Assembly: GCA_035236585.1 (NCBI GenBank)
Contig: CP141126.1
Coordinates: forward strand, 15,513,001-15,577,000
Direction of reading: 5' to 3'
DNA: 64,000 nt
Source of the DNA: Warburgia ugandensis
Taxonomy: Eukaryota > Streptophyta > Magnoliopsida > Canellales > Canellaceae
Numbering within the stretch: the stretch's first letter is position 1; each line of letters begins with the position of its first letter. The notes under the pieces were generated by a model. It made no database searches. It was not told the DNA's origin and saw only the letters and a program-made list of their open reading frames with translations. Shown in pieces: positions 27,945 through 41,133 of this stretch. The translations under genes were made by a program, and so were the position numbers.

Positions 27945-30900
27945 GTTTGTATCAGAGCCCAGGTTCAGTCTACCCACAGCCAGTCACATTGAGTAAGTCT
28001 TTAAGCAGTCTCTAAAGTAAGATGTTGCGACTAATGAGTTTGAGAGTAACTTATAAAAGAACCTTACGATAAACGGAAGAATGCCACCTAAGAGGACAAG
28101 TTAGAGGACAACAAACCCCTCTGCGGAGCCATCTGACCAGGGGAGTCAAATGACAGACTTCATGGCTAACATGATGCAAAACCCTTATCAGCTTGTGCAA
28201 CAACAACAATAGATGCAACCCATGAGGGTTGGCAAGTTCTAAGTAGACAATAGATGTTTAGTCCTAGCATGAGTAAGAGGAGTACTTTTACGAAATTAGT
28301 ATAATTCTTAGCATAAGGAACAATAATATAAGAGTAACAAACTTGTATATCTGAATGAAAACTTTATTAGAGATAGATCTATTCACATGGGGCGACCTTT
28401 AGAGGGTCCAAGTTTTAATTTTGAAAATGAGCACAAACTTGTGAGGATTATGATTTCTATTGCACAATAATATTTTGATTTTAATAAAAAGAGGGCAAAG
28501 AATAATCACAAGGGAAGAGAACTCAGGAAAAATTAAGAGAATTACAATATTAGTCTATACATGTTGAGGATAGATTCGAGGGATAAATTTTGATATTAGG
28601 AAAATCAGTGGCAGTTGATCTGCTTATGTAAAGGAATTATTGATCGAAAGAATGAAAACGAGTTATTCTTTATGTATACAGAAATACTGACAGCTAATTA
28701 TCATTTAGAAGTAAATACCTATTTAAATGATTATTGAGAGTTCTAGTTATGAATTGAAGATGCATAACACCTAGAGGATATGACAACTCTTTAATAAGGA
28801 GGATTACTAAATGATAAGAAGGAAAAGCAAAATGAGTGGAGAATTGAAGCATGAACACAGAAACTTAGTGAATGCGTTCAATTTCTAACTTGGACAGTGT
28901 GAAAACTTTTGAAAGACCTAACAATTATGGTAACAACAATAGTATGAGGATAATGATGAAAGACTAGGAATGATTATAATTAATGAGAACTTGAGAGAGT
29001 TAAAGAAGTATTGTATTAACCTAAACTTGAAATTGGATTTATTTGACGTATAAATTGTAGTATGGTGGAAATCACTGAAAATTTGATGAAATAAGGTCTT
29101 AGTTTTCTTATGGATGTATTTCTAAGCGATGAGAATAATTATTAAATATAAATGATCACGTGATGAATCGACTAGGGAGAGACAATTGAAGTGAATGGAG
29201 AAAAATGGAATTGATTATAATTGATTTACATTCAACACTGATATTGATGAGATTGTGGTTACTAATAACAAAGGCTATTATAAAATATTAGTTTCATTGG
29301 ATGGGAGATTGACAGAGTTGCAATTGATTTTGACTAATATGACCATGAAATAATTCATTGGTTATAGGAAAGGAATGGTAGAAGTGAAAACACAAAAATT
29401 GTAATTATGAGGAGTTTAATGATGTCATTTGAGAGGACGTGTTCCTCTATTGTTGAGACCTTTATCTAGAAGGCTCTTGAGAAGGTTGGTAATCATCAAT
29501 ATATTTGCCTAAGGAGTAACAGGTGATGTAGAGAGAGAGTTGGCTACTTTAAAGCAGAGGTATCAAGCAGCTCAATAGTATTTGAAATGGGTTTACAGGC
29601 TAAAGAGATCTATTATTTGCAAGGGCAAGTACCTGACAAGTTATATCTTAGAATTAGTAGATGCCACAACAAAGGCAATAGTATCAACAGCCACCATTAT
29701 AGCGGAAATATTTTAGATGCTTGACTATGGTGAGTCAGTGCATTTCTTTAAAGACTATTCCAAAGGACAACGAGTTTGACAGTTTGACATTAGGATCAAG
29801 GAAGAGATGGCCCCACCTTAGCAGTGATGAGTTTCTGCTATTACATTGAGGTAAGCATAGGTTTCAAACCAAATGGTGGAGAGTATTTTCCAGATTGTTG
29901 GTTGGCATGTTATGATCTTCCTTGAATCCAGACCCATCTTGCTTAGACATGCATGGATGTGTTATCCTTTTGATTGGGTATTATGACTTCAACAGGAAAG
30001 TTACTAGAGGCTAATAAGTACTTTTAAGAGGCACCTATGAACCTAATAAGAGAGAGATGATGAACGATGATCTCATCCTATTTGATAGGGTGGATTATGA
30101 TGTCATCCTTGGGATGGATTAGCTGATCCCACCTTGAAAGTAATGTTGTACGTTTCAAAGGGTGCTAAGTCTTATTTCTTGTTCGTGTGACAATGGAGGA
30201 TCGTTAGCTATCACAAGTACAAAGATGATGTGCAAGAGTTTGTAGTCTTGCTCGAGGATTTTCATGACATTGACGCAAGAGAATGATTTCAAAGTCGATT
30301 TGGCAGCATGTGTAATATTATTTACCTAGAATGCCATATGGAATGGCCCAACTGAGCTGGAAAAGCTCCAGCTATATGAACTTTTAATAAGGATTTTAAC
30401 AGGCCTAGTAGATTTTCATAAAATGCATTAGTCTTCTTTATGGCGAGAGAGATAGATCCTTATTACTATGCATGAATTGTTGTTTGTTTGATAGTACCTC
30501 AGTAGAGAACAGATATTCATAATAGTATATTGAAGATTTATTTGACCAACCCAAGATGGTGCATGGTGTTTGTGGAGATTGAATTGAGGCATGGTTATAA
30601 CCAGCCTAGGATTTTGAGTATGACATCTTTAACATGATTTTTCTTAAACTCATTATGGTTGTTATGAGTTCTAGATGGTGCCAATTGGTGGAACCAATAC
30701 ACTGACAGAATGTATGGATATGATGGATTGAATCTTCAAATGTTAATTGGATGAGCCATGATTGTGTTAATAGATAGTATTGACATATACTTCATAAAGA
30801 GAGAGGAACACAAGAAATCCTTGTGCATTAATTAAGAATGTTTAAGGACTCATCATTTGTTGCGAATATCTATAGCATGAGTTATGGTCAAAAGAAGTAA

Positions 30901-31099
30901 ATTTCCTTTACTGCAATACCTTGAATGATAGAGAGGCAGTTTATTGAGACTGTGATGGGTTGACATTAGCCAAACTAGTGATTGAAGTTCATGGTTCCTT
31001 AGTCTTATGAACTAATGGCGTCGAGTAATTAAGTTTCACCAGGATAATAGCGATATATAACATTATATAAGATTATTCTCTTATGGGTAATTACAATTC

Positions 31100-33544
31100 G
31101 ACTTACGATCTATACTTGTGAGTAGTCGATGAGGGTGACCTAAGAGGTCGGCCGATGAGGGCGAGTGCAAGAGGCACTGGCAGGCTTCTAGGTGGCAAGC
31201 TTTTAGGACATGATGTATCTCGAATCACACAAAAAAGTTAGATCTAGGCTAAAAATCAATCGAACAATCTCAGCCGTCTAATCAGGTACTGTTCACATAG
31301 TAACTTCGTGATGTTTGATCGACGATCAGATACCACATATGAGTTCCTCGTCATAAAAAATGATAGGATGGCTAGAATTATATGAAATTGAAGTGAACGA
31401 ATAGGATGATATAGGCCGTCCGATCTGCCACTATTTAAACAGACAGCTTGTAATGTCGGATCAATAATTAGAGGTCACATGTGGATTCCTGAACCATGAA
31501 TTAGCTTAGATATGATATAAAGTATAGAATTTGGATAAACTAACAGAAAGAAATTGAGTGATATGAACTATTCATGATGCTCATTATATCAGTCTAATTT
31601 AATAATACAATTATGGTTGTATTGAAGACTATAACATGGAAAAAAACACCCAACTCCAAACTAAGAGTTGATCTGGGTAAGAATCAAGGGTTAAGACCAC
31701 TGACCAGTGAAAGTGACTTGCAATCACTTAAGAAGAGTGGTGGGTAGCCAATTCAGGGCCAATGGGATGGATTAGAAAATCCAGTAACTGCTTGTCATTC
31801 AACTAGCTATCAACCAATAGCTAATGAAACACTGTTAGCATAGAAATAAGCACTATCATTTCGCCTTGTGACAACTAGTGTCAGGGACTAACATAGAGGG
31901 AGCTTTCATACTGGTAGAGCTAAGAGAAGTCCCAAAGTTGTATATTTAAATGAGTGTTTGCATTGTTACAGAGGTGTGATTGACCGGGAGCGTGTATGCT
32001 ATTTGCTTCAGAGAACCTGAAGATCTCCATTTAAGGTAGGTGGAATTAGGATTGCTATGATTTTCGCTTTATATGCATGTGTATATGAATTTTAAGCATT
32101 GAAATGAATCTTTTCTATTTATATGAAAGATAAGATGAATGTACATGCTGAATTTGAATTACGATTAAACTGTTATGCATAAGCTATGCATTATTGTGAA
32201 CCATGTGAGAGAAATCTAAGACTGATACTAGGAAATTGTGAAATGGCTCGTATGAGCGAAAGGGGTCGTTATGATATGGGTGGGCCACAGAGTCGTTATG
32301 ATGTGGGTGGGCCTTCGGGCTGGACGAGCTACCTGTCCCTGAACCCCATTGTTGGGGAGTTTGACAAGTTCTGAGAGGTCGTTATGATGTGGGCGGGCCA
32401 CGGAGTTGTTATGATGTGATCGGGCCTTCGGGTTGGACGAGCTACCAGTTCCTGGCTGGACGAGCTACCGGTCTCTTAGGAGCAAGCCTTGAGGTGTGTC
32501 TTTGGGTCTAGTGTGTCCTTGGGTTTAATCCACTGCGCTAACTCACTGCACCAAAGAGGATAATATTGTTTGTTGTGTACTTGATACACACAACAACGTG
32601 TTGATATTTGATATGGGAAATGGCTCGTAAGAGCAAAGTATGGTATCAGGAAATGTAAATGACTTGTAAGTTTAACATGCAATTGCATACTTTGCTTTTC
32701 AAAGAACGTGTTTCATACTGATGCATTGGTATTCCTTCTATTTTGGCATGGATTCATGATTCTGATAAATGATGAATGATTTCAAGTTAAATGATAATTG
32801 AATTGTTGTTTGCATGATTCAGCATGGCTAAATTGATCTATATATAATTATAATGATTTCTGTTCATATAAAATAATGCATCTTATTCCACCTACACAAG
32901 CGATTACTTGCTGAGGCATTGTTGTTGTTTGCAATGCCTCAGCTACAGAGAATAGTAACAAGTTTGGCATGTTGACAGTATCGCAAAACAAAGAACACCT
33001 AAGGAATAGGAGCTACTTACTAACAGGAGCGCACCAATAGAAGCTTGAGAAGAGGACAAGTAAGAATTGGTCTTTGAATTGAAGTTGTTATATTAGAAAT
33101 GAGAAAGAGACTGCATTGTATGTAATTATGGGAATTTGGAAGACTTATGTAACTGGGTTGTGCTGTGGAGGTTTTGGGTGTGTTGTGTTAAGGTAAATTG
33201 TCTTTGTTTTGTTAGATGTATGAAAAGGAGACAGAGTCTCCATTTATATTTTAAAATTGTCAACAATGTTTATCAGGTACTTCGTAATGACATGCGTTAA
33301 ATGTCATATATCCGAAAAACAGAGGAAACTCTGTCGGGTTTTTGGTAGAAATGAGAGCTCATTTCATCGAGAATCCTTGTTTTTGATAAAAGAAAAATGA
33401 CACTCGGAGTTTTTCAAAGTGAATTTGAGAGAAAAGATTTTCCACTGCATTGCACTATTTTACAAAAATTATTTCAAGTTGGATCAATCTTGCATTAGAA
33501 ATTGTTTGTATTTAAAATTTTATTTGAAAACTTGGGTCGTCACA
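31100..33544 (+). repeat. 3' LTR of the gypsy element, left border approximate
   Basis: The last 610 bp match the 5' LTR fragment. Further left it keeps the family's GGCCGATGAGGGCG...GGCAGGCTTCTAGG motif (31148-31185), also found in the solo LTR at 43185-45964. It also has a tandem array of TCGTTATGATGTGGGTGGGC units at about 32260-32470. The true start was not located. Confidence 0.65.
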
Positions 33545-34079
33545 ACTTGTTATATTTATAATCATTGTACACATTCACTTCCAACATTCTATAACTTGTC
33601 CATACAGTTCACATTGAATATAACAAACAAAAGCACACCCAATCACCCATACTGTACATGATACACTCACTCTTCTTCATGGACAACCACATCGCATATA
33701 TCATATGTCTGGTTTAAGACACCAACTTCCCAATCCCATCATTGAAAGTTTGAAATAAAGAAAGCATATACATTGAAACAGTGTACTTCAATCAAAAGAA
33801 AAATAGAACACATCCATAGAAATGAACTGATCTTTGTATTATATTTGAGTAAAATGTATATACATGATTGATACATTTATTTACATCACTGAACTACAAA
33901 TTAAAATTCATAATATGATCTATCCATTCCATTCTAATATCATCTAGATCCAACTAGAAGTAACTCTTGCTTCCCAAATTCGCCTGCAAGAAACATATAA
34001 TAACTTAGTTCAGACATGTAATCTTGGATTAAGTTAGGAAATATACAAAATGAAAATGTAACATTGGTCAGTAAGTCTT

Positions 34080-35893
34080 ACCCTTCTTAATTGTGAGATT
34101 GTAACTCCATTGCGAATGAGGGTTCTCATGTATCTAAGAACATAATACCCACACTCCCGATCGAATTTTTGTTTAGGGCACTGCAGAGCAATGTCACCAA
34201 AGATAACAGAAAAGGTTCAAATATCATGTCAAATAAGTTCAGGTTTAAAATTATAGTAAAGAGTCTAAAGAGCAATAATTAGTAAACCTTGGCCTTCTTC
34301 TAGTTGAGTTTTGCTGGGTGGTCAATACCTTCTCGCTCAGCCCATTTATGCCATGCACTACACACATATAATTGAAAAGCAATAGATTATGAATATTATG
34401 ATAGTTGCCACTTATCAAGTGTTATATTATAATGAAAGGAATAATAAAGACTTGTTTATAATTTTTATTAAGTGTTCCCGAATGTGAGCTCCACATGAAT
34501 CGAAAAACATTACATGGCCACCATGCACATCCAAAGCTAACAGCATCCAATGGGACCTATAAAAACAATAATTCAGTTGTATATTCTCAAATCTTAACTA
34601 ATATAGATATTCATGTGTATGAATTATGAAATTGAAATGACATAATTTAACAACATATGTTACAACGTATTAGCTATTGTAGGGAATCAGTAAGGTTTGC
34701 CCCTTCACACAACCCATGAGCCCAAGAATGATTTGTCTATGGGCAAATAGTCCAATTGAAAGATAAGAGAAGGGTCAAGGAACTTGTAAATGTCCTTGAC
34801 CTCTAATCTTTCCAACTTATCATGCAAATACCTGCATTAGGAATTTGGATTAATGTTAAATAACTATCAAGTGTTATTAAAAAAGTAAGTAACGTTACTT
34901 TGATTTGTAATAGTCTAACTCTAATAGAGCAGTTACATGACGACATACCCTATATAGACAACAATGTGCATGAATTCCAATTAAGCCATATTACATATGG
35001 CTAAGAGGTCTTTCTTGAAGAGTGGAACCTCAACCACATTGTCTACAAGCATACCTGCCTCTATCCTTATGGAGCTCATTTCCTTATCTTGGATAGTTCA
35101 ATCAAATATAATAATCACAAGAATCAAAATTTAGCTTGGCTAGTTCAAGTTGTGATTACCTCAAAATTAGGAGATAGCCTATACTATACAAATTGATTCC
35201 ATGCTTCCTGGTTAATGAAGTAGGAATACAACTGAGGGACCATGTTAAGCCTAGAAGGATCATTGGAATTTGGCAGCATGTACTTTCTTGCAAGCTCACT
35301 CTTCCATTTCTTTCATTGTTCACCAGCTCCTAGCAATGCTTACTTCTTGCACTCATCAGATATGACAAAGGCAGACTACAAAACAAAAGAAGAAGCAGGT
35401 TAGTGACTACTGGCTAGTGAGTAGAGACTTAGTGTATCATATGCAAACAAAAACAATGTATATAAGGGACATACTATGTTATATGTAGGAAGAATTTACA
35501 TAACTTGACCATTTCTCATATTACATCTTTGACTTCTGACGATACAAGTCTCCAATCAGTCATTAAGACTGGCACAAGTCTTCTAATAGTGCAATATATG
35601 AAGCTAGCATATGCATATGCTATACCACCTATCAGTTGGCCTCTATTGTTGAGTTGTACAGTTTCTTTTATTCCCTTTGATGATCTCTCATTTATATGAT
35701 CCATTTGTGTTGGCCTCCTGACCTTTCTCTTGACACTAACAAGTGGTGTTACTGGTGGACATGTGATCGATGGCCTTGATTGTTCTTTTTTTGTATGTTG
35801 TAACTATTGTTCTTATTCTACTTCTACCTCTTCTAAGTGTTCTTGTATTACTTCTTCATGTTCTTGTTCTAGTTCTACTTCTTCATGTTCCAT
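34080..35893 (-). pseudogene. CACTA-type element protein: plant transposase (Ptta/En/Spm) domain plus Ulp1-like C48 protease, broken
   Basis: From the ATG at 35893 (minus) comes an acidic Glu-rich stretch with in-frame stops, then KRKVRRPTQ and VQLNNRGQLIGG...VPVLMTDWRLVSSEVKD. This last part matches the conserved NERGQPIG...DW..VP.E.K pattern of the plant transposase domain found in CACTA-type elements (35480-35790). Downstream pieces, interrupted by introns or decay, are LDPSLIFQLDYLPIDKSFLG, a LLIPYNS strand, SHWMLLALDVHGGHVMFFDS (34490-34570; catalytic His and Asp) and QKFDRECGYYVLRYM (34110-34180; catalytic Cys). These are the H-D-C residues of a Ulp1/SENP-type cysteine protease carried by many plant transposons. 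It is a remnant, not a host SUMO protease. Confidence 0.8.
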
Positions 35894-36199
35894 GTTTGCT
35901 TCACAAATGAAAATTGAAATGACTACAGTTAGAAAAGTGAAAACTAGAAAGTATGAGTGAAATAACTCATGTCAGATGCAATCATGAATCATATAGACAA
36001 AGATCAAAGTTGTATAAGCTTGCAGCCATGCAGATTGCAGATGAAGAATATTGTTAACCATAATAGTTTAATGCTATCTTGTAAGATGTGCTATAATAAG
36101 AGTGTTATTACATAACAAAAATAGGGCAGAAAATGGCGAGATAGAGTGTCCAAGAGCAGAACCAGGTACCTAATGAACCTCCTTCCATTGCGGTCGATT

Positions 36200-36522
36200 T
36201 TTGAGTTTTCTCCCTTACTCTCTCACTCTCTAGTTCTTCTCTTCCCTTGATTGGCTAGTGCGCTTTCTCTCTCCCTCTCTCCTTCTTCTTCTCACTAACA
36301 CTCTTCTGGTTTTTGCCCTAGTTTTGGTTGAAGGGGGTTTGGTTGGCTTGGGAGTTGGCAGCTTGGATTTCGAAGGAATTTCCTCAGGTTAGGGCACAAA
36401 TGTGAAATGTGAAGTGAAACAGTGAAAGGCAGGAGAAAGAAAGGTTCATAATGTATAACAGAAAGATAAATATAGGATGGTTCTAACATAACAGTATTCT
36501 ATCATCAAAACAATATAGGACT
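36200..36522 (-). repeat. 5' flank and start of CACTA terminal repeats, left half
   Basis: A CT-rich leader-like region (36205-36300) is followed by the hairpin unit TAGGATGGTTCTAACATAAC at 36475. The unit continues on the far side of the solo LTR at 39486. Confidence 0.6.
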
Positions 36523-39485
36523 TGTGACACCCCGAGTTTTCTAAAATCTTTTTCCAATACATATATTAATGGTAAAAAAATTATTATTACAAAATAGGCG
36601 GGATCCCTAAAATAAAACTCAATTATTTAGAAAATTTTTGCAGCCTCAAGGAAAAATACCCATTAAGGAAAACCCCGAGGGTCATTTGCACCCCAAACTA
36701 CAATGCTAAACTAAATCACTTTCAAACACTCTAAGCAATCTCAATATAAAACCACAAGAAATTATGTAACTGCAAAGAGACAATGATCATAAGAGTCCCA
36801 AAGCTCTAGGGTCCATCCAAAATCACCACATCATCCATATGTAAGCATATGCACACTATACAGTGGTATGAGTCTAATATATCAAAATATACAAATATCT
36901 AGGTTGAGTACCAAAAGTCCGATACCAATCTAAAGATGTACACTACCATGCCTCCGAATACAAAAAGTATAGGGTCCTCAGGTCCTCATCCAGATCTGTG
37001 CTATTCCACCTGCTTCCCTCTCTGACTGTCGTACTCCAAGTCAGAGGCATTGCAAAACAAAGTAATGCCTCAGCAATCTATGCTTGTGTAGGCGATTTAC
37101 ATTCAATATAAAACGATAAGGAATAACATGGTGCAAAAACCTTAAATTCATGCGATGAAGAATATACCAAATCCATGATATAACTAAGGCAACATAAGTT
37201 ATGGTGTCAGGACATGCAAAATCTGAAAAGATATGCAGATACAAGTAAGCCATAACCATGTGAGTCTATATCTAGAGAATAACATGAATACATATCAAAA
37301 GCATCGAAACATCATGCATGGTCAAGTCCTATGAGTGTCTTAGGCACACTCATGGCAATGTGGGGTCAACTCTCAATACCATACGCTTTCACCCTTTCAC
37401 CCATAATGGGGCACTCAGGCACTCACGAAAAAGCGCGTTCTAGTTCCGCTTTCACCTTTCACCCTTTCACCCACACGGGTACTCAAGCACTCACAGAAAG
37501 ACACGTTTCATGCCGCTTTCACCCTTTCACCCACAAGGGGCACTCAGGCACTCACAGGGGAAGGGGGATGCATCCCATCCCAAGCTCAATAGTCTCAATC
37601 GTCAAGGCATAGAGACTCCCACGTGTCAAACATCTCAAGAGTCAGTCAATGTAACTGAAATATGCTAAAAACAATGCATAAAACATATACAAGGGAAGTA
37701 GCAAGCATATCAGTAATACATACTGAAAATGATCTCATGCAGCATGATAGGGCATATAAACCTATGCCTCAAAGTTTCAATCATTAAGTCATGATTTGAG
37801 TAATCATGGAAAATTGCGAATGAAATCACCTACCTCGATAATACTGTACTCTAATTAGGCATGTAAGCGATATCAAGTCATACGCCCTGACGTACCTTTC
37901 ACAAGTATCTTTATGATCACGTATCGATCTGAGGGTCAAATCACTTTTGATCAGCACATCCTACGTTAGTTGCTCAAATCGATCGTTAGGATCATTTTTT
38001 CTTGGCAATTCCATGAGATCTGCCCTTCAATCTCCTAGATAATCTCATGTTTGATGTATACAACCAAAGTCTAAGGCTTGATAATATATTGATTGGCTTG
38101 CTCTAAATCATCGAATAGTATTTAGTAGTTTGACTTTTAAAAAGGTAATATAAATTAAATTTTTATCTTAAATCTAGGCCCGCCTTATTGAGACGATCAC
38201 AATGCCTCTTTCGGATCGTGATTTGGACCCTTATAGCTCCCAGAATCACGCCTTTTATGAATGGACAGTTAGAAACTCTCAAAATCAGGAAAAAGCGCCC
38301 ACCGCACGTGCGTGTGCGTCGCACCTCACGTCGCACACATAGCACACTGTGTGGGGTGCATATGTCGCTCGCGCATCACGTGCATTGCCACTGCATGGCG
38401 TGCTCGATCGTGCAGCGCATCGGGCCTGGTTGTGCAGGGTGTCAATGCGTGGCGCGTAGTTGTGGTGCAACACATTGCACAACAGTAGCGCCGCGTGTCG
38501 TGCGTGCGCTCCCTGCCCGACGCGCTCTCAGCCTCGTCGCAGGTCCCCGTTGGCAGGGACGGTGACCAGACTGCTTCATCATCGTCGGAGACGACCACCG
38601 GAATCTAGTTGTCGGCGACCCCAGATGCTCCATTTTTTGCTATTTTTACACCTATGTGTCCAGTTTTTCACGTACATTCCATTTCTACCCTCCATTTCCA
38701 CAAATTCCTTCATTATCTATTTTTTTTTACTATGTTTCTAAAAACCCTCATCTTACTAATTTTTGTGGTTTTTCGGGGTCCCTAGCTGTCTGATCACCCT
38801 GGAACTTTATGGGTTTATCCCTTGCATTATCATGTTCAAGATGAACGGTCTAGATCCTCATCTGACATCGTTTCATAGACTTATTTTGGGGGCAACAGTA
38901 ACTCATTTTACTCACCAAAAAATGGCAGTCCACGCCGTTTTTCGACGCTAAACAAGGAAGGAATAGGAACGGAGGGACAGAGATGGCCTACCTCAGTTGT
39001 TTCGTCATGCATTGAAGGAGGAGAGTGACAACATCCTCGTGTGTGAACTTGTTGCCGGAGTTGACATTGCCGATGGCTGCAACGGCAGTCGGTCATTGTG
39101 AAACAAGAGGGGGTGGGGAGGGAAGTGCATTTAAGGCACCCCCCCCTAAATGCGTTTTTTTTTTTTAACATGATTACCAACATTTAATGTTGTAATCATC
39201 ACCTGCTAAGATGGGCGGCGGGGATGATTTTTGCGGGCCCACATGTGCAATGATGATTTTGCCCTTCTAAATAATTTCTTTTAAATACAAAATTTAAAAT
39301 AATTCAGCATTTTTTCTTCGATCTCCAATTTTAGCGTTTTTAGTGGTGTTGGACTCCATGTTTCGAGCACATCTCAACTATTGAGGTTTTAACTCGAGAT
39401 TCTATCTCTAAATTTCTCAATTTCCCAAAATTTCAAAATTCATAAAAATTAATTATTTCTAGAATTTAAAGTAGTGAATATTACA
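36523..39485 (-). mobile_element. Solo LTR of a Ty3/gypsy family, 2963 bp
   Basis: Plus-strand ends are TGTGACACCCCGAG and GTAGTGAATATTACA (TG...CA). Flanking 5-mers are GGACT (36518-36522) and GGACC (39486-39490), a target duplication with one change. There is no internal domain, so the element was reduced by LTR-LTR recombination. It contains a GC-rich, CpG-rich block (38290-38620) and a tandem array at 37380-37570. It sits inside the CACTA hairpin repeats. Confidence 0.9.
37380..37570. repeat. Tandem repeat inside the solo LTR, CTTTCACCCTTTCACCCA units
   Basis: Three to four units of about 55-60 bp, each with GCTTTCACCCTTTCACCCA, a short variable spacer, GGCACTCAGGCACTCAC and GAAAGACGCGTT-like sequence. 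Confidence 0.9.
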
Positions 39486-39693
39486 GGACCGTTCTATGAA
39501 AATCGTCCTATATTATGATAACTATAAGACATTTATTAATTAACAGCCTTTTATTTAGTCATAATCATTGGACGGTTTATATATAACCATCCTATAACTA
39601 ACAAGCGGTATATAAAATATAGGATGGTTATTACATAACCATCTTATATCATTGTGTTATAAAGGACGGTTTTTTATTAACCATTTTGTAGTT
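39486..39693 (-). repeat. CACTA terminal hairpin repeats, right half, with degenerate terminus
   Basis: Repeated GGACGGTT...AACCATCCTATA inverted units end at TTTTGTAGT near 39684-39692. That is the complement of ACTACAAAA and close to the CACTACAAAA terminus of plant CACTA elements. This is the outer 5' end of the minus-strand element at 34-36 kb. Confidence 0.65.
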
Positions 39694-39820
39694 CCTAAAT
39701 ATAGCAAATTGAATAATTGATATAGCAGTAGACTATAGGCTACTAGGCAGGTTGTAGTTAGTTGTGCAAAATTAAATTGAATAATTGATATTGCTTAAGC
39801 CTTAAAGCATAAAGAATATT
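39694..39820. other. Short spacer
   Basis: AT-rich, no supported feature. Confidence 0.5.
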
Positions 39821-39821
39821 A

Positions 39822-40285
39822 GTTGAGGATGAGTATAAAAAGAGTTATGTAAGTAACTCATTAGTTGTTAAGGTTGAGGATGAGTAAAGAAAGAGTTATG
39901 TAATTAACTCATTGTTGATGATGAGTATGTAACTTATTAGTTGAGGATAAGTAAAGAAAGAGTCATGTAATTAACTCATTAGGTAAGAATGAGAATAGAA
40001 GGAGTTATGTAATTAACTCATTAGTTGATAATGAGTATGAAAAGAGAAGAGTTATGTAATTAACTCATTAGGTGAGAATGAGAATAGAAGGAGCTATGTA
40101 ATTAACTTATTAGTTGAGAATGAGTATAGAAGGAGTTATGTAATTAACTCCTTAGTTGATAATGAGTATAGAAAGAGAAGAGTTATGTAATTAACTCATT
40201 AGTTGATAATAAGTATAGAAAGAGAAGAGTTATGTAATTAACTCATTAGGTGACAATGAGAATAGAAAGAGTTATGTGGTATAAA
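39822..40285. repeat. Minisatellite with palindromic core GAGTTATGTAATTAACTC
   Basis: About ten tandem units of roughly 40-50 bp. Each has GAGTTATGTAATTAACTC (GAGTTA and TAACTC are reverse complements) followed by ATTAGTTGATAATGAGTATA and AGAAAGAGAA variants. Confidence 0.92.
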
Positions 40286-41133
40286 CTATATTGGTATAAT
40301 AACTCAATTGTTGAATTAGCACGGAAGCTTATCAAGAATTAGAAGGATATTGATATAATAACTTTGATGAAACTAAAATTAGTTATGGACTGTACTGTAA
40401 TCTATAGTGAAAAGAAGTACATTTGGCATTGATGGTAAAATGATCATAAAAAAATAAAAATGTTGAATGATATTACTAAGGCCTTTTACTTTACATGGAT
40501 GAATGAGTTATTCCCAATCTATTATCATCAATTGGGGGTTAGAAATGAGAAACATTAGTAAGAAATCAAAACAAATCTTGAGTTATATGAGTTGGATAAA
40601 TGATATTCATGAATTTGATGAAAATGAGATATATTAGATAAATTGGTGATGGCATATGGAATTAGTATAAGAAATTGTGAGCATTTATACAATATATGAC
40701 ACTTATAAAACTTGTTACCTATCTAGCAAGTATAATTGTGTGAGTAAATGTAGAGCATATGTGCAAGATTAGACGAACAAAGCCAAGTGTAGCTAAGTGG
40801 TTCCCAATTAAACATGTCAAAGCTGAGGTCTGGTCTTTAAACCACCTCCTTGACAAGTTTTTCCCATCTCGCTTAATGCGATTTGTTTTGATTTTGTTTT
40901 CCAACCAACCAGCCCGCCACTACAAGGGGGGGCCCACACATTGGATGTCAAAGACTCAAAATGTTTGACAACATGACTGAAGTTGAAGTGTCATTAATTG
41001 TAGTTTGCTAGTTTGGAGGAGGCTGTATGGCACCGGTAAGTTGGCAGCTAGGCAGTCTGGCAGATTGGCACAAACACGGTCCCACTCCCACGGACACTAG
41101 TAAGTGGCAAGTGTTGTAACATAAATAAAGAAT
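40286..41133. other. AT-rich stretch, no supported gene
   Basis: Nothing recognisable on either strand. The final bases (GAATGGTTA) look like one arm of the hairpin unit that resumes at 46886. Confidence 0.5.

Larger units (their letters stand above)
27318..33544 (+). mobile_element. Decayed Ty3/gypsy retrotransposon
   Basis: A left LTR fragment (27318-27944) and the end of a right LTR (about 32930-33544) align for about 600 bp and end GGGTCGTTACA and GGGTCGTCACA. The left LTR is followed by a primer-binding site TGTATCAGAGCC (27949-27960). Inside, stop-riddled frames keep a gag start (MPPKRTS), a protease trace (VDYDVILGMD near 30095) and a reverse-transcriptase trace (MVPIGGTNTLTECMDMMD near 30675, then REEEHKKSLC). 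Protease before RT, with RNase H and integrase missing, defines a Ty3-type element shortened by deletion before the right LTR. Nothing is expressible. Confidence 0.85.

Noticed and set aside
35730-35960. Plus-strand Ser/Cys-rich frame
   Set aside because: It is the reverse complement of the Glu-rich N-terminus of the CACTA-type protein, whose motifs continue on the minus strand.
38163-38741. Several overlapping Cys/Arg/His-rich frames on both strands
   Set aside because: They arise from the GC-rich, CpG-rich block within a solo LTR, have no domain, and the equivalent block in the second LTR does not keep the frames.
39822-40285. Regular repeats that could be read as a CRISPR array
   Set aside because: Spacers are themselves repeated and the context is plant nuclear DNA; it is a minisatellite.
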